Below are positions 45,687-53,112 of a DNA stretch of 64,000 nt, piece by piece. The first letter of the stretch is position 1; the number at the start of each line of letters is the position of its first letter. A program made the translations under genes and the position numbers. Source of the stretch: Chitinophagaceae bacterium UBA1930. GTDB lineage: Bacteria > Bacteroidota > Bacteroidia > Chitinophagales > Chitinophagaceae. Where the stretch lies: positions 434,001-498,000 of the forward strand of contig DDFK01000003.1 in assembly GCA_002337145.1 (NCBI GenBank), written 5' to 3'. Below the pieces are notes generated by a model that was given only the letters and a program-made list of their open reading frames with translations, was not told the origin of the DNA and made no database searches.

Positions 45687-47600
45687 TTAATAGCCAGGGT
45701 TCTGTTTGAGATTGAAGTTTGCATCTACCCTTGATTGAGGGAAAGGCAGCAACTCGGATTTGCCCGGGGTGAACCCACTTGCAAACCTTGGTATCACAGC
45801 AGTTGTAATGGTGCTTCCCAGCCATGATACTTTTGTTGTACCGGTAGGTGTGGAGCTTGGTGCTGCTTTATACAATGAGTTTGACCATAGCGTTACATCA
45901 TCGGCCACGGAGTTGTTTTTAAAGTACATAGAAGTTGGCAGTGCAACGCCCATGGTGTAGGATGGCGGGTTGGCCATATAGCTGTAGGCGGTAAGGCCGG
46001 TAGATGCTGCCATGCTAGCCAAGCAGGTCCTGTTTTCATTGAATGCAGTATTGATCAGGTTCCACCTGATGAGGTCGTATTTACGGATGCCTTCGCCGCC
46101 CAGCTCCAATGCACGTTCCCTTACAATGGCTTTAAAGAAATCGGTCTTGTTTAAGCCGCCTGGCAAATCAACCTGTGCATTTGCAGTGGTGATGGCTTTA
46201 CCGTAACCCCTTCTGCGTACCATGTTTAGCTTTTCGTAAGCTGCAGTGGTAGGTCCGTTGTTGATTTCATTTTCTGCTTCGGCAAACATGAGCAGTACAT
46301 CGGAGTAGCGTAACAATTGCCATTCCAGGCCAAAGTAACCCGTTCCGTCGCTGTATGAAGGAACAGGATTGGTGATCCAGTCCCTCCTGTATTTACCGTC
46401 GTATACAGAAGGCGATGATAGGTTTTGCCCAGCTTTGATCAGGTTGCCGCTGCCGTCAACCGTTACTGCATAAGGGGCAATGGTTACATCCCTTCTCAGG
46501 TCTGTTGAATCGAACAGGTAAAAATAATTGGGCATGATCAATGCACCTTTGGTACCCAGTCCATTCAATGTAGGGCCGTTATAAAAACCGATTTTTGAGT
46601 TTGAAGTTGATACGAATTGGCCTGTTGAACTTAATGCCCCGGCAGTTACCTGGAACATCAATTCGCCCTGAGGGTCTGTTACGGCATGTGAACAAATGAT
46701 GTCTTTCCATAATGATTTGAAATTGGGGTTCAATCCATGTTGCCCATTGGTGATGATGTCGTTGCACTCATCCCTTGCTATTTGGTAGTAGGTCAAATAA
46801 TCAGCAGGCCTTTGCATAACGCCCAGTGCTGGCGACGGGGCAACAATCCTTAAGGAGTAGCCTCCTCTGAACAATGCAATTCTTGCCCTTACGCCTTTAA
46901 CCGCACCTTTGGTAATCCTTTCATCAATAGGATCGCCAATTGCAGTGATTTCATTTTTCCAGGGAACGAGGTCCTCGGCTGTTTTCAGGTCGTCCAATAT
47001 ATGGTTGTACAAAGTATCCCTGCCTGTTTTGGAAGGGAATGGATTTTCAACTGCCTGGGTTGCTGCCGGTGCAAAATGTGCGGGTAAGTCGCCCCAGTTC
47101 TTAATGGCTTCAAAATAGAACTGTGCCCTAAGTGTGAGGGCTTCACCCACCATTCTACGCAACTGTTTCTTTTGTTGGTCGGTACCGCTATTGTACAGGT
47201 CCATTTTAGGAATCTGGTCTATGCAGATGTTTGCATACTCAATACCACGGAACAATTGGTCAAAAGGTTTTTCCAACTCGGCATTGGTAGGAGTCAATGT
47301 ATAGTGTGCTATCCATCTTCTGTCGTCGGTAGTGGATGATGCAGGCCCAACAATCTCATCCGTATCCAATGGATAGTAAAGGCTCAGTACCTTACCATAA
47401 CCCTGATCACCTGCCAACTGTGCATATACAGCAATCAGCGATTGGTAGGTGGTGGTCATGTTCGAAAAGATCAGGTCGGATGTAACCGATGTAATGGGTG
47501 CCTGGTCCAGGTATTTTTTGCAGCCACCCAATATGGAAGCCGCTGCCACGGTTAGTAGCAAGGCTTTATTGCGGATTTTTTTAAATAGAATCTTATTCAT
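45687..47600 (-). CDS. susD: SusD/RagB-family glycan-binding lipoprotein
   Basis: 637 residues. The lipobox ILGGC gives acceptor Cys27, so it is a surface lipoprotein. Helical TPR-like family pieces are visible: KKYLDQAPITSVTSDLIFSN, the EALTLRAQFYFEAIKNWGDL helix (about residues 153-172), LLRYSDVLLMFAEAENEINN and RERALELGGEGIRKYDLIRW. SusD proteins cap the SusC transporter and bind the oligosaccharide. It lies 23 bp after susC; the partner PL1-like lyase suggests a pectin-derived ligand. Confidence 0.93.
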   Translation of the reverse strand: MNKILFKKIRNKALLLTVAAASILGGCKKYLDQAPITSVTSDLIFSNMTTTYQSLIAVYAQLAGDQGYGKVLSLYYPLDTDEIVGPASSTTDDRRWIAHYTLTPTNAELEKPFDQLFRGIEYANICIDQIPKMDLYNSGTDQQKKQLRRMVGEALTLRAQFYFEAIKNWGDLPAHFAPAATQAVENPFPSKTGRDTLYNHILDDLKTAEDLVPWKNEITAIGDPIDERITKGAVKGVRARIALFRGGYSLRIVAPSPALGVMQRPADYLTYYQIARDECNDIITNGQHGLNPNFKSLWKDIICSHAVTDPQGELMFQVTAGALSSTGQFVSTSNSKIGFYNGPTLNGLGTKGALIMPNYFYLFDSTDLRRDVTIAPYAVTVDGSGNLIKAGQNLSSPSVYDGKYRRDWITNPVPSYSDGTGYFGLEWQLLRYSDVLLMFAEAENEINNGPTTAAYEKLNMVRRRGYGKAITTANAQVDLPGGLNKTDFFKAIVRERALELGGEGIRKYDLIRWNLINTAFNENRTCLASMAASTGLTAYSYMANPPSYTMGVALPTSMYFKNNSVADDVTLWSNSLYKAAPSSTPTGTTKVSWLGSTITTAVIPRFASGFTPGKSELLPFPQSRVDANFNLKQNPGY

Positions 47601-47623
47601 ATTAGCAAGTTTTATAGTAAGCT

Positions 47624-50600
47624 TTAGAATGATGCATTGATACCGAGGATGAATGAACGGCTTTTTGGATATGCTGAATAATCCAGTGCCGGTGTCAATG
47701 GGTTTGAGCGGACACTTACCTCTGGGTCGTAACCAGAGTAGCCGGTTATTACTGCCAGGTTGTTAACGGTAGCGTAGAACCTTAACCTGCTCATGTGCAA
47801 CTTGGCCATTGTTTTTACCGGTAATGTGTAACCGATTGTTATGTTGTTGATCCTTAAGAAAGAGGCATCTTCAATTGCCCATGAATGTACCAGGAAGGAG
47901 CTGTTGGATTGCCAGATGCTTGCGTTGGCGTTGAGTGATGCAAGTTTGGTTGGATCAATACCCACAACCACTTTATTGGAACCTACGCCTGTTGGCTGCA
48001 CGCTCTGTACAAGGTTGCCTAGGTCGTCAATCGTTTTCCAGCGGTCTTTCATCACCGCCAGTACATTGGAACTAGGCGTGTAGCTATTGGTGAACTCTAT
48101 CTTATTGGCATTGTACACATTGCCACCGTAGGAGAAGTTGAGGAAGATGCTCATATCCCAGCTCTTATAAGTAAACTGTTGGTTTAAACCACCGGTAAAT
48201 TTCGGTGTTGGGTTACCAATCACTTGCCTGTCTTTATCGGTAATTACACCATCGCCGTCAATGTCTTTAAACTTGATGGTACCAGGTTGCACAGGTGAGT
48301 TGAAGAGTGCCGAATCGGACACAACTCCTGATTTTAATGTATAGTAGTATTGTGTATTGGGGTCGCCAGGTGTAACGGCTCTTGTATTAAAATCATTTAC
48401 TGTATAGAAGCCGTCTGTAACGTAACCGTACATAGAACCTACAGGATCGCCCACCCTTGACCTGTAATCTATTGCTTGGCCAGCAACGCCCCAGCTTGGT
48501 TTGTCGGGTTGTACGTAGGTGTTGCCTACACCAACAGCTTCTACCCTGTTCCTATTGGTAGAGAAGTTGAAGTTGGTGCTCCAGGTAAAGTCTTTTTTCT
48601 TCATTACAAGAGCCGTTAATTGCAACTCGAAACCTTTGTTGGAGGTTTTACCCACATTTTGTTGTTGCAGGCTGTAACCGTAAGTAGAAGCAATAGGCAC
48701 GTTCAGCAAAAGGTCTTTTGTACTGTTGTTGTAATAGTCAATGGAGATGTCCAGTTTACCTTTAAGCAGGCTTAGGTCCAGCCCCATACCTCTATTGACC
48801 GTGGTTTCCCATTTCAGCAATTCGTTTACCAAAGAGGTAGAGTTGTAAGAAGTAATCAACTGGCCATTGAGTCCATAATAGTAAGAGGTATTGCCAAATG
48901 TTGTCAGGAACAGGTAGTCAGCAATACGGTTATTGCCCACTGTTCCGTAACTAAGCCTTAGTTTCAAATCGCTTATGCCTTTTACATTTTTCATGAAGTT
49001 TTCATTGGATATTCTCCAAGCAAATGAACCTGCAGGGAAGTAGGCCCATTGCCTTCCGGGAAAGAATTTGGAAGACCCATCGGCACGCATGTTAAAGGAG
49101 AAAAGGTACTTTTTGTCAAAGCTGTAATTCACCCTTCCAAAAAAGGACAATTGGGTTGCTTTTGCTTTACTAAGTTTTGGATAAGCAGCACTAAGCGTAC
49201 CCAATGCGTTTGCGTTTTCGATTGCATAAGTATGGTCAACGTATTTCTTGAATCCTGTGTACAGGTAAGAATTCACGTCGGTTTCCAATTGAAAAGTTTC
49301 CTCACCAAGCAGCACATCTATGTCATGTTTTCCACCAATGGCCTTTTTGGAATAAGTAACCACATTGGAGTTGGTAAGCGTTTTCTTGGTGGTGCTGTCC
49401 AGGCTCACTAAAGGGAGACCGCCACCATTCTGTATGGCATCGTAAGAAAGTGTGTCGCTAAACTGTCTGTCGTAAATGGTGCCCCTTTCGTAACCAAGTG
49501 TGCTTTTAAAGGTCAGGTTCTTTGTAATATTATAGGTAATGCTACCGGATAGGTTCAATGTATTGGATGTTTTTTTCCTGTACTCTTGGTTCACCAGTTT
49601 TATCGGGTTCTTTAAGGTTAGGCCGTTGCTGGTAGAGGCATCGGGGTCCACATCGTCTAGGCTTTCATTAGGCAATAAAAAAGGCCTGAACTTTACGCTG
49701 TTCCTTAACCTGCTATAAGCAGAACCCCTATCGTCTGAAATACCGGCACCATATACATTCTGGTTGGTGTACCTGGCACTTGCATTTATTTTTAGCTTGT
49801 TGCTGAATTTGTGTTCGCCTTTCAGGTTGAACTGGTTCCTTTTGAATTTGGAGTTCAGTACAATGGCTTTGTCATCGTTTCTGGTATAACTGAAATTGTA
49901 ATTGCTTTTTTTGTTACCACCGCTCAGGCCAATATTGTGCAGTTGCGAAAAGCCTGTTTGTCCAAGCACTTCTTTCTGCCAATCAACCGGAGTAATATTC
50001 TTGTACACAGCCAATGTGTCCCAGTAACTGCCATAGCGTTTTGCAAATGCATCCTGCTCCGATTGCTGCAATGGTCTTGTTCTTTCATATTCAAACATCA
50101 CAAAATCAAACGGGTTCAATACATCCAGTTCTTTAGCCAGTGTTTTGATGCCAAAAGCACCATTGTACACCACTTTCATTTTACCGGGCTTACCGCTTTT
50201 GGTGGTAATGATGATAACGCCATTGGCACCCCTTGCACCATAAATAGCAGTGGCGGCTGCATCTTTCAATACATCAATATTTTGTATGTCCTGCAATACC
50301 ACGCCTGCCAAGCCGCTTTCCACTTGAACACCATCAATAATATATAGTGGTGAGTTGTCTTGCGTAATGGATCCGCCGCCACGTACTTTAATAGTTACGG
50401 CAGCATCGGGCGAGCCTTCAGCAGTAGTGGCAGTAACGCCGGCCAACCTGCCATTCAAGGCTTCTGCAGCAGAAGTAATGGGAATGTCTTTTAGTTCCTT
50501 TGCACCAACGGAGGCAACGGATGCTAATACATCTTTACGCCTTACGGTTTGGTAACCGATTACCACCACATCTTCAATCTGGTTCACTTCACGTTTTAAG

Positions 50601-50890
50601 CGGATGGCAATATCGCCACTGCCATCTGTATTGACTGTTTTGCTGCTATAACCGGCATAGCTAACCGTTACTTCGTATTTTTTGCCGTCATCAGGTATCT
50701 TGGCAGTAAAGCTGCCGGATGCATCTGTTTTAACAGCTTTCTTTTGTATGGTAACTGTGGCATCGGGCAGTGCCAAACCGGAACTATCGTCCAGCACCTT
50801 ACCCTTAATGGTTTTTGTAGCAGTGTTTTGTGCAAAAAGTGTAAGGCCAAAACTTAACAGCACGAGTACCAGGGTTGTACATTTTTTCAT
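47624..50890 (-). CDS. susC: SusC/RagA-family TonB-dependent outer membrane transporter
   Basis: 1088 residues. The signal peptide is residues 1-21. A carboxypeptidase-regulatory-like domain follows (about 25-100: IKGKVLDDSSGLALPDATVT), then the SusC linker EDVVVIGYQTVRRKDVLASV, the plug (about 115-230: AEALNGRLAGVT, IDGVQVESG, GARGANGVIIITTKSG) and a 22-strand-type barrel. The C-terminus (SFILGINASF) ends in an aromatic residue as barrel proteins do. It imports oligosaccharides with energy from TonB. First gene of the locus; tandem AACGTT-core sites lie 119-145 bp upstream. No anti-sigma or hybrid two-component regulator is adjacent. Confidence 0.95.
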   Translation of the reverse strand: MKKCTTLVLVLLSFGLTLFAQNTATKTIKGKVLDDSSGLALPDATVTIQKKAVKTDASGSFTAKIPDDGKKYEVTVSYAGYSSKTVNTDGSGDIAIRLKREVNQIEDVVVIGYQTVRRKDVLASVASVGAKELKDIPITSAAEALNGRLAGVTATTAEGSPDAAVTIKVRGGGSITQDNSPLYIIDGVQVESGLAGVVLQDIQNIDVLKDAAATAIYGARGANGVIIITTKSGKPGKMKVVYNGAFGIKTLAKELDVLNPFDFVMFEYERTRPLQQSEQDAFAKRYGSYWDTLAVYKNITPVDWQKEVLGQTGFSQLHNIGLSGGNKKSNYNFSYTRNDDKAIVLNSKFKRNQFNLKGEHKFSNKLKINASARYTNQNVYGAGISDDRGSAYSRLRNSVKFRPFLLPNESLDDVDPDASTSNGLTLKNPIKLVNQEYRKKTSNTLNLSGSITYNITKNLTFKSTLGYERGTIYDRQFSDTLSYDAIQNGGGLPLVSLDSTTKKTLTNSNVVTYSKKAIGGKHDIDVLLGEETFQLETDVNSYLYTGFKKYVDHTYAIENANALGTLSAAYPKLSKAKATQLSFFGRVNYSFDKKYLFSFNMRADGSSKFFPGRQWAYFPAGSFAWRISNENFMKNVKGISDLKLRLSYGTVGNNRIADYLFLTTFGNTSYYYGLNGQLITSYNSTSLVNELLKWETTVNRGMGLDLSLLKGKLDISIDYYNNSTKDLLLNVPIASTYGYSLQQQNVGKTSNKGFELQLTALVMKKKDFTWSTNFNFSTNRNRVEAVGVGNTYVQPDKPSWGVAGQAIDYRSRVGDPVGSMYGYVTDGFYTVNDFNTRAVTPGDPNTQYYYTLKSGVVSDSALFNSPVQPGTIKFKDIDGDGVITDKDRQVIGNPTPKFTGGLNQQFTYKSWDMSIFLNFSYGGNVYNANKIEFTNSYTPSSNVLAVMKDRWKTIDDLGNLVQSVQPTGVGSNKVVVGIDPTKLASLNANASIWQSNSSFLVHSWAIEDASFLRINNITIGYTLPVKTMAKLHMSRLRFYATVNNLAVITGYSGYDPEVSVRSNPLTPALDYSAYPKSRSFILGINASF

Positions 50891-51008
50891 AATAGCAAAT
50901 AGTTATATTATATAGCAAGATGATAGGAATGACAGTAAATTCAATCATTTCGTGGCACAATCCTACTTTGTTTTTCAGCATTCGGCAGGCTATTGCCTAC
51001 CTTTTTTT

Positions 51009-51035
51009 ACGCAAACGTTCCCGATAACGTTTCCC
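51009..51035 (-). promoter_or_regulatory. Tandem LacI-type operator candidates upstream of susC
   Basis: ACGCAAACGTTCCC (51009-51022) and CGATAACGTTTCCC (51022-51035) both have an AACGTT core, with centres 12 bp apart. The first shares GCAAACGTT with sites before the other two genes of the locus. Elsewhere in 50891-51209 no gene was seen; TAATTTTG (51100-51093, minus strand) fits a -7 box but lacks a well-spaced TTG. Confidence 0.5.
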
Positions 51036-51209
51036 TTTAAATCTACTGGTTAGCATAATTGCATGGGTGCAACAATGGATTACAGTTGGCTACAAAATTA
51101 CCCGATGTGCAGCAACTGGCATAACGATGGGGCATGTAAAGTATGGGGCAACTGTTTGCCAGTGAATGCCATCAGCAATATGTTGGGAATTTTGAGCCCT
51201 GAAAGATAC

Positions 51210-52484
51210 CTATGGGGTTAAGGAGTCACCAGTTAAAGATGGGTTTTTTCGTAGGTGTTTTTCAAACATGTAACGCGAAAGTTTTTTTAATTGACGGGTG
51301 GTATAAATAGGATGATTGCCACCCGTAGTATAAAATTCCAGCCCTCCATTACTAATATAATAAACTACATTAATTGATTTCTCTGTTATAGTATCCTTGT
51401 TCAAAATCCGTTTAAAGCCTTTCATCTTGTCTTCATCCAGCGGAAATAGGATGCCTTTTCCTTTTTCATTGCAAGGCACCTGCTCGTAATGGTCGCCCGT
51501 CCAGTACATACAGCCGGTTTGCTGTGGCCATATGGCATAGATGCCAACAGAGCAAAGTATCAGCATTAAAAGAATAATAATGGCCCGTTTGGATTTACGC
51601 TTTGCTGTACTTTCTGATGGGAATTTTATTAAACGTGGTAAATCTTCACTACTAACGGGTATTTTATCTAGTCCATTTTTTAAAATATCTCCCATTTTTT
51701 CCTTCTCTTCCTGAAATCCTTTATCTACTAATAATTCCGCTCCTGTTTTTTCTGCTGCACTTTTAGTTTGTACGAGAGTCATTTGTTGGCTCCCCATTTG
51801 TGGTATCGTCGTTCCCATTATTTCCAAATCCCCGGATGCAAGTCCTGTTTCCGTTTTTCCTGTTTCCTCAATAGCTGTTCTTTCTTCGTGGGTCGCTGGT
51901 GTTGTTCCCATTATTTCCAAACCATCAGATCCCCGTTCCGTTTTTGGTTTTTCTACTTCACTTTGAGTTTCATCAATAGCTTTTCCTTCTTCGCCTGCTA
52001 GTGGCGATATTCCCATTATTCTCGAACCATTGGTCAATGGTTCCGTTTCCACTTTTTCCGTTTTTTCCGATTTATTGTTGGATTCTCCAATAAGCAGCTT
52101 CTCTTCTTCGCTCAGTGAAAAATCTTTGTCGAATGCATAAGGCCTGTGTTTAAAATCAATCAACCAGGCAAATAGTTCCAAGCTCTTTCCACTAATCCCT
52201 TTTTCCCCATCCCCTTTTAAATATCCGTCAAGTGGCCTGAACCTGTCGGCTTCAAAATCTTGAATAACCGCTAAGAATCTCCTCCCTTGTTCTGCTGGTC
52301 CAAAGAATGCCCTGAGTACCGGCTCATCTTTTTTATCGTAACGTTCTTGGTAAATATGTTCACATTCCCGCCTGATGTTGGCCGGCGTTGACTGCGTTAA
52401 TAACACCGACAGTTCATTATTTGCCCGCTTCTTCTTATAAGCCTCAAGTACAAGTTTGATATAATCTGGATGGTATATCCTCAT
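51210..52484 (-). CDS. Membrane-anchored protein of unknown function with repeated linker
   Basis: 424 residues; family not named, although the parts look like recurring Bacteroidota domains. Residues 1-130 are a soluble helical domain (IRRECEHIYQERYDKKDEPV, RFRPLDGYLKGDGEKGISGK, LELFAWLIDFKHRPY). The linker at about 145-230 holds three imperfect repeats of a G..IMG(T/I)(T/S)P element spaced 35 and 31 residues. A membrane helix lies near 300-320, and the outer domain covers about 325-424 (QQTGCMYWTGDHYEQVPCNE, GGLEFYTTGGNHPIY). The plan (cytoplasmic domain, linker, one helix, outer domain) resembles that of the pair at 23052-25559. It is divergent from the peptide/histidine-kinase operon with an iteron-rich region between. 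Confidence 0.72.
   Translation of the reverse strand: MRIYHPDYIKLVLEAYKKKRANNELSVLLTQSTPANIRRECEHIYQERYDKKDEPVLRAFFGPAEQGRRFLAVIQDFEADRFRPLDGYLKGDGEKGISGKSLELFAWLIDFKHRPYAFDKDFSLSEEEKLLIGESNNKSEKTEKVETEPLTNGSRIMGISPLAGEEGKAIDETQSEVEKPKTERGSDGLEIMGTTPATHEERTAIEETGKTETGLASGDLEIMGTTIPQMGSQQMTLVQTKSAAEKTGAELLVDKGFQEEKEKMGDILKNGLDKIPVSSEDLPRLIKFPSESTAKRKSKRAIIILLMLILCSVGIYAIWPQQTGCMYWTGDHYEQVPCNEKGKGILFPLDEDKMKGFKRILNKDTITEKSINVVYYISNGGLEFYTTGGNHPIYTTRQLKKLSRYMFEKHLRKNPSLTGDSLTP
51811..52028 (-). repeat. In-gene tandem repeat coding for the linker
   Basis: A roughly 20-bp block close to GTTCCCATTATTTCCAAACC recurs at 51811, 51904 and 52009 (plus strand), spaced 93 and 105 bp, both multiples of three. 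It codes the IMG(T/I) elements of the 424-residue protein. Confidence 0.7.
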
Positions 52485-52518
52485 AAGGTTTTGGTTGCAA
52501 CTAAAATAAACAATAACC

Positions 52519-52615
52519 GGAATTATCGGAATTGCTGAATGGAAAATTACGGCATAAATGGAATATCCGGTTACGGGAAACCGGAATTACTGGAATTATC
52601 GGAATTGCCGGAACC
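52519..52615. repeat. GGAATT iteron cluster with 9-bp period
   Basis: GGAATT begins at 52519 and 52528, then at 52583, 52592 and 52601, with a variant GGAACC at 52610; neighbours are exactly 9 bp apart. The 17-bp stretch GGAATTATCGGAATTGC occurs twice without change (52519-52535 and 52592-52608). The second group ends against the -33 box at 52617. It lies between divergent genes, so it may bind a regulator of either or both. Confidence 0.7.
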
Positions 52616-52616
52616 G

Positions 52617-52651
52617 TTTGCTGATAAGGCTTTCCGGCGATTCTATGTTTG
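52617..52651 (+). promoter_or_regulatory. Promoter of the small-peptide / TPR-kinase operon
   Basis: TTTG (52617-52620) and TATGTTTG (52644-52651) fit the Bacteroidota consensus TTG-N17-23-TAnnTTTG with 23 nt between. Transcription would start near 52658, leaving a leader of about 185 nt. Confidence 0.65.
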
Positions 52652-52657
52652 CATCGA

Positions 52658-52841
52658 GATCAATCAAACGATCTGCTGAGAGCGAAGACGGCAGCAAGGT
52701 TAACCAGCAAGGGAAGTTGTTAACCTGACTGCATCAACGCCCTTCCTTCCCCACGGTAAGAAGCGCTTCTTACAAAACAGTCCCGTTCAGGCACGCGACC
52801 TGGCATGGGCAACATTTTCCAACATTTTAAACTTAAAAAAA
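52658..52841 (+). ncRNA. Structured leader candidate
   Basis: The long untranslated leader contains an 8-bp inverted repeat AGGTTAAC/GTTAACCT (52697-52704, 52719-52726) and a perfect 18-bp palindrome GTAAGAAGCGCTTCTTAC (52756-52773). It also has short pairings such as CTGCTG/GCAGCA. It has no ORF and a higher G+C content than nearby intergenic DNA. It could be a regulatory leader or a processed small RNA; no known riboswitch class was recognised. Confidence 0.4.
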
Positions 52842-53045
52842 ATGATCACTATCATCATGTGGTTTGCGGCATTGATATGCCATAACCCAATGCATACACC
52901 TGCACATCACGGTAACTGTAATTTGATACACCTATCCAACAACGCCAGCACGCTTGACGATGAAGAAGACACCGGCATCGGCGGCGAAACCGGTGGAACC
53001 CACAAACCACCTATCCCTCCACCCCCACCACCATTCGGAGGGTAA
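52842..53045 (+). CDS. 67-residue proline-rich small peptide of unknown function
   Basis: The ATG at 52842 follows an A-rich stretch (ACTTAAAAAAAATG), typical of Bacteroidota translation starts. Residues 1-12 are hydrophobic, the middle is His/Asn-rich then acidic (LDDEEDTGIGGETGG), and the end is PPIPPPPPPFGG. No family was recognised. Support for reality: it has its own promoter and leader, good codon composition, and an intrinsic terminator 14 bp after its stop, before the next gene. The Pro-rich end recalls the LPPPPAE tails of the VWA proteins in the ter island downstream. It might be a signalling peptide for the adjacent TPR kinase, but that is only inference. Confidence 0.6.
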   Translation: MITIIMWFAALICHNPMHTPAHHGNCNLIHLSNNASTLDDEEDTGIGGETGGTHKPPIPPPPPPFGG

Positions 53046-53058
53046 TTAATACTTGGGT

Positions 53059-53086
53059 AGAAAGGCAGAGATTATTCTGCCTTTCT
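53059..53086 (+). terminator. Terminator/attenuator between the small peptide and the TPR kinase
   Basis: AGAAAGGCAGA (53059-53069) pairs perfectly with TCTGCCTTTCT (53076-53086) around a 6-nt loop, followed by TTATTTTT. It lies after the peptide gene and before the kinase start, so the kinase is likely expressed by read-through or by a weak downstream promoter. Confidence 0.85.
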
Positions 53087-53112
53087 TTATTTTTATTAAA
53101 ACATGCTCCCTC

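Noticed and set aside
50984..51008. Hairpin GGCAGGC-TATT-GCCTACC followed by T7 upstream of susC
   Set aside because: One mismatch, and the T-run is on the plus strand where no transcript is expected to end; probably chance or part of the susC leader.
53053..53112. Earlier TTG start for the TPR kinase
   Set aside because: It would translate through the terminator stem at 53059-53086 and push the signal peptide 20 residues inside the protein.
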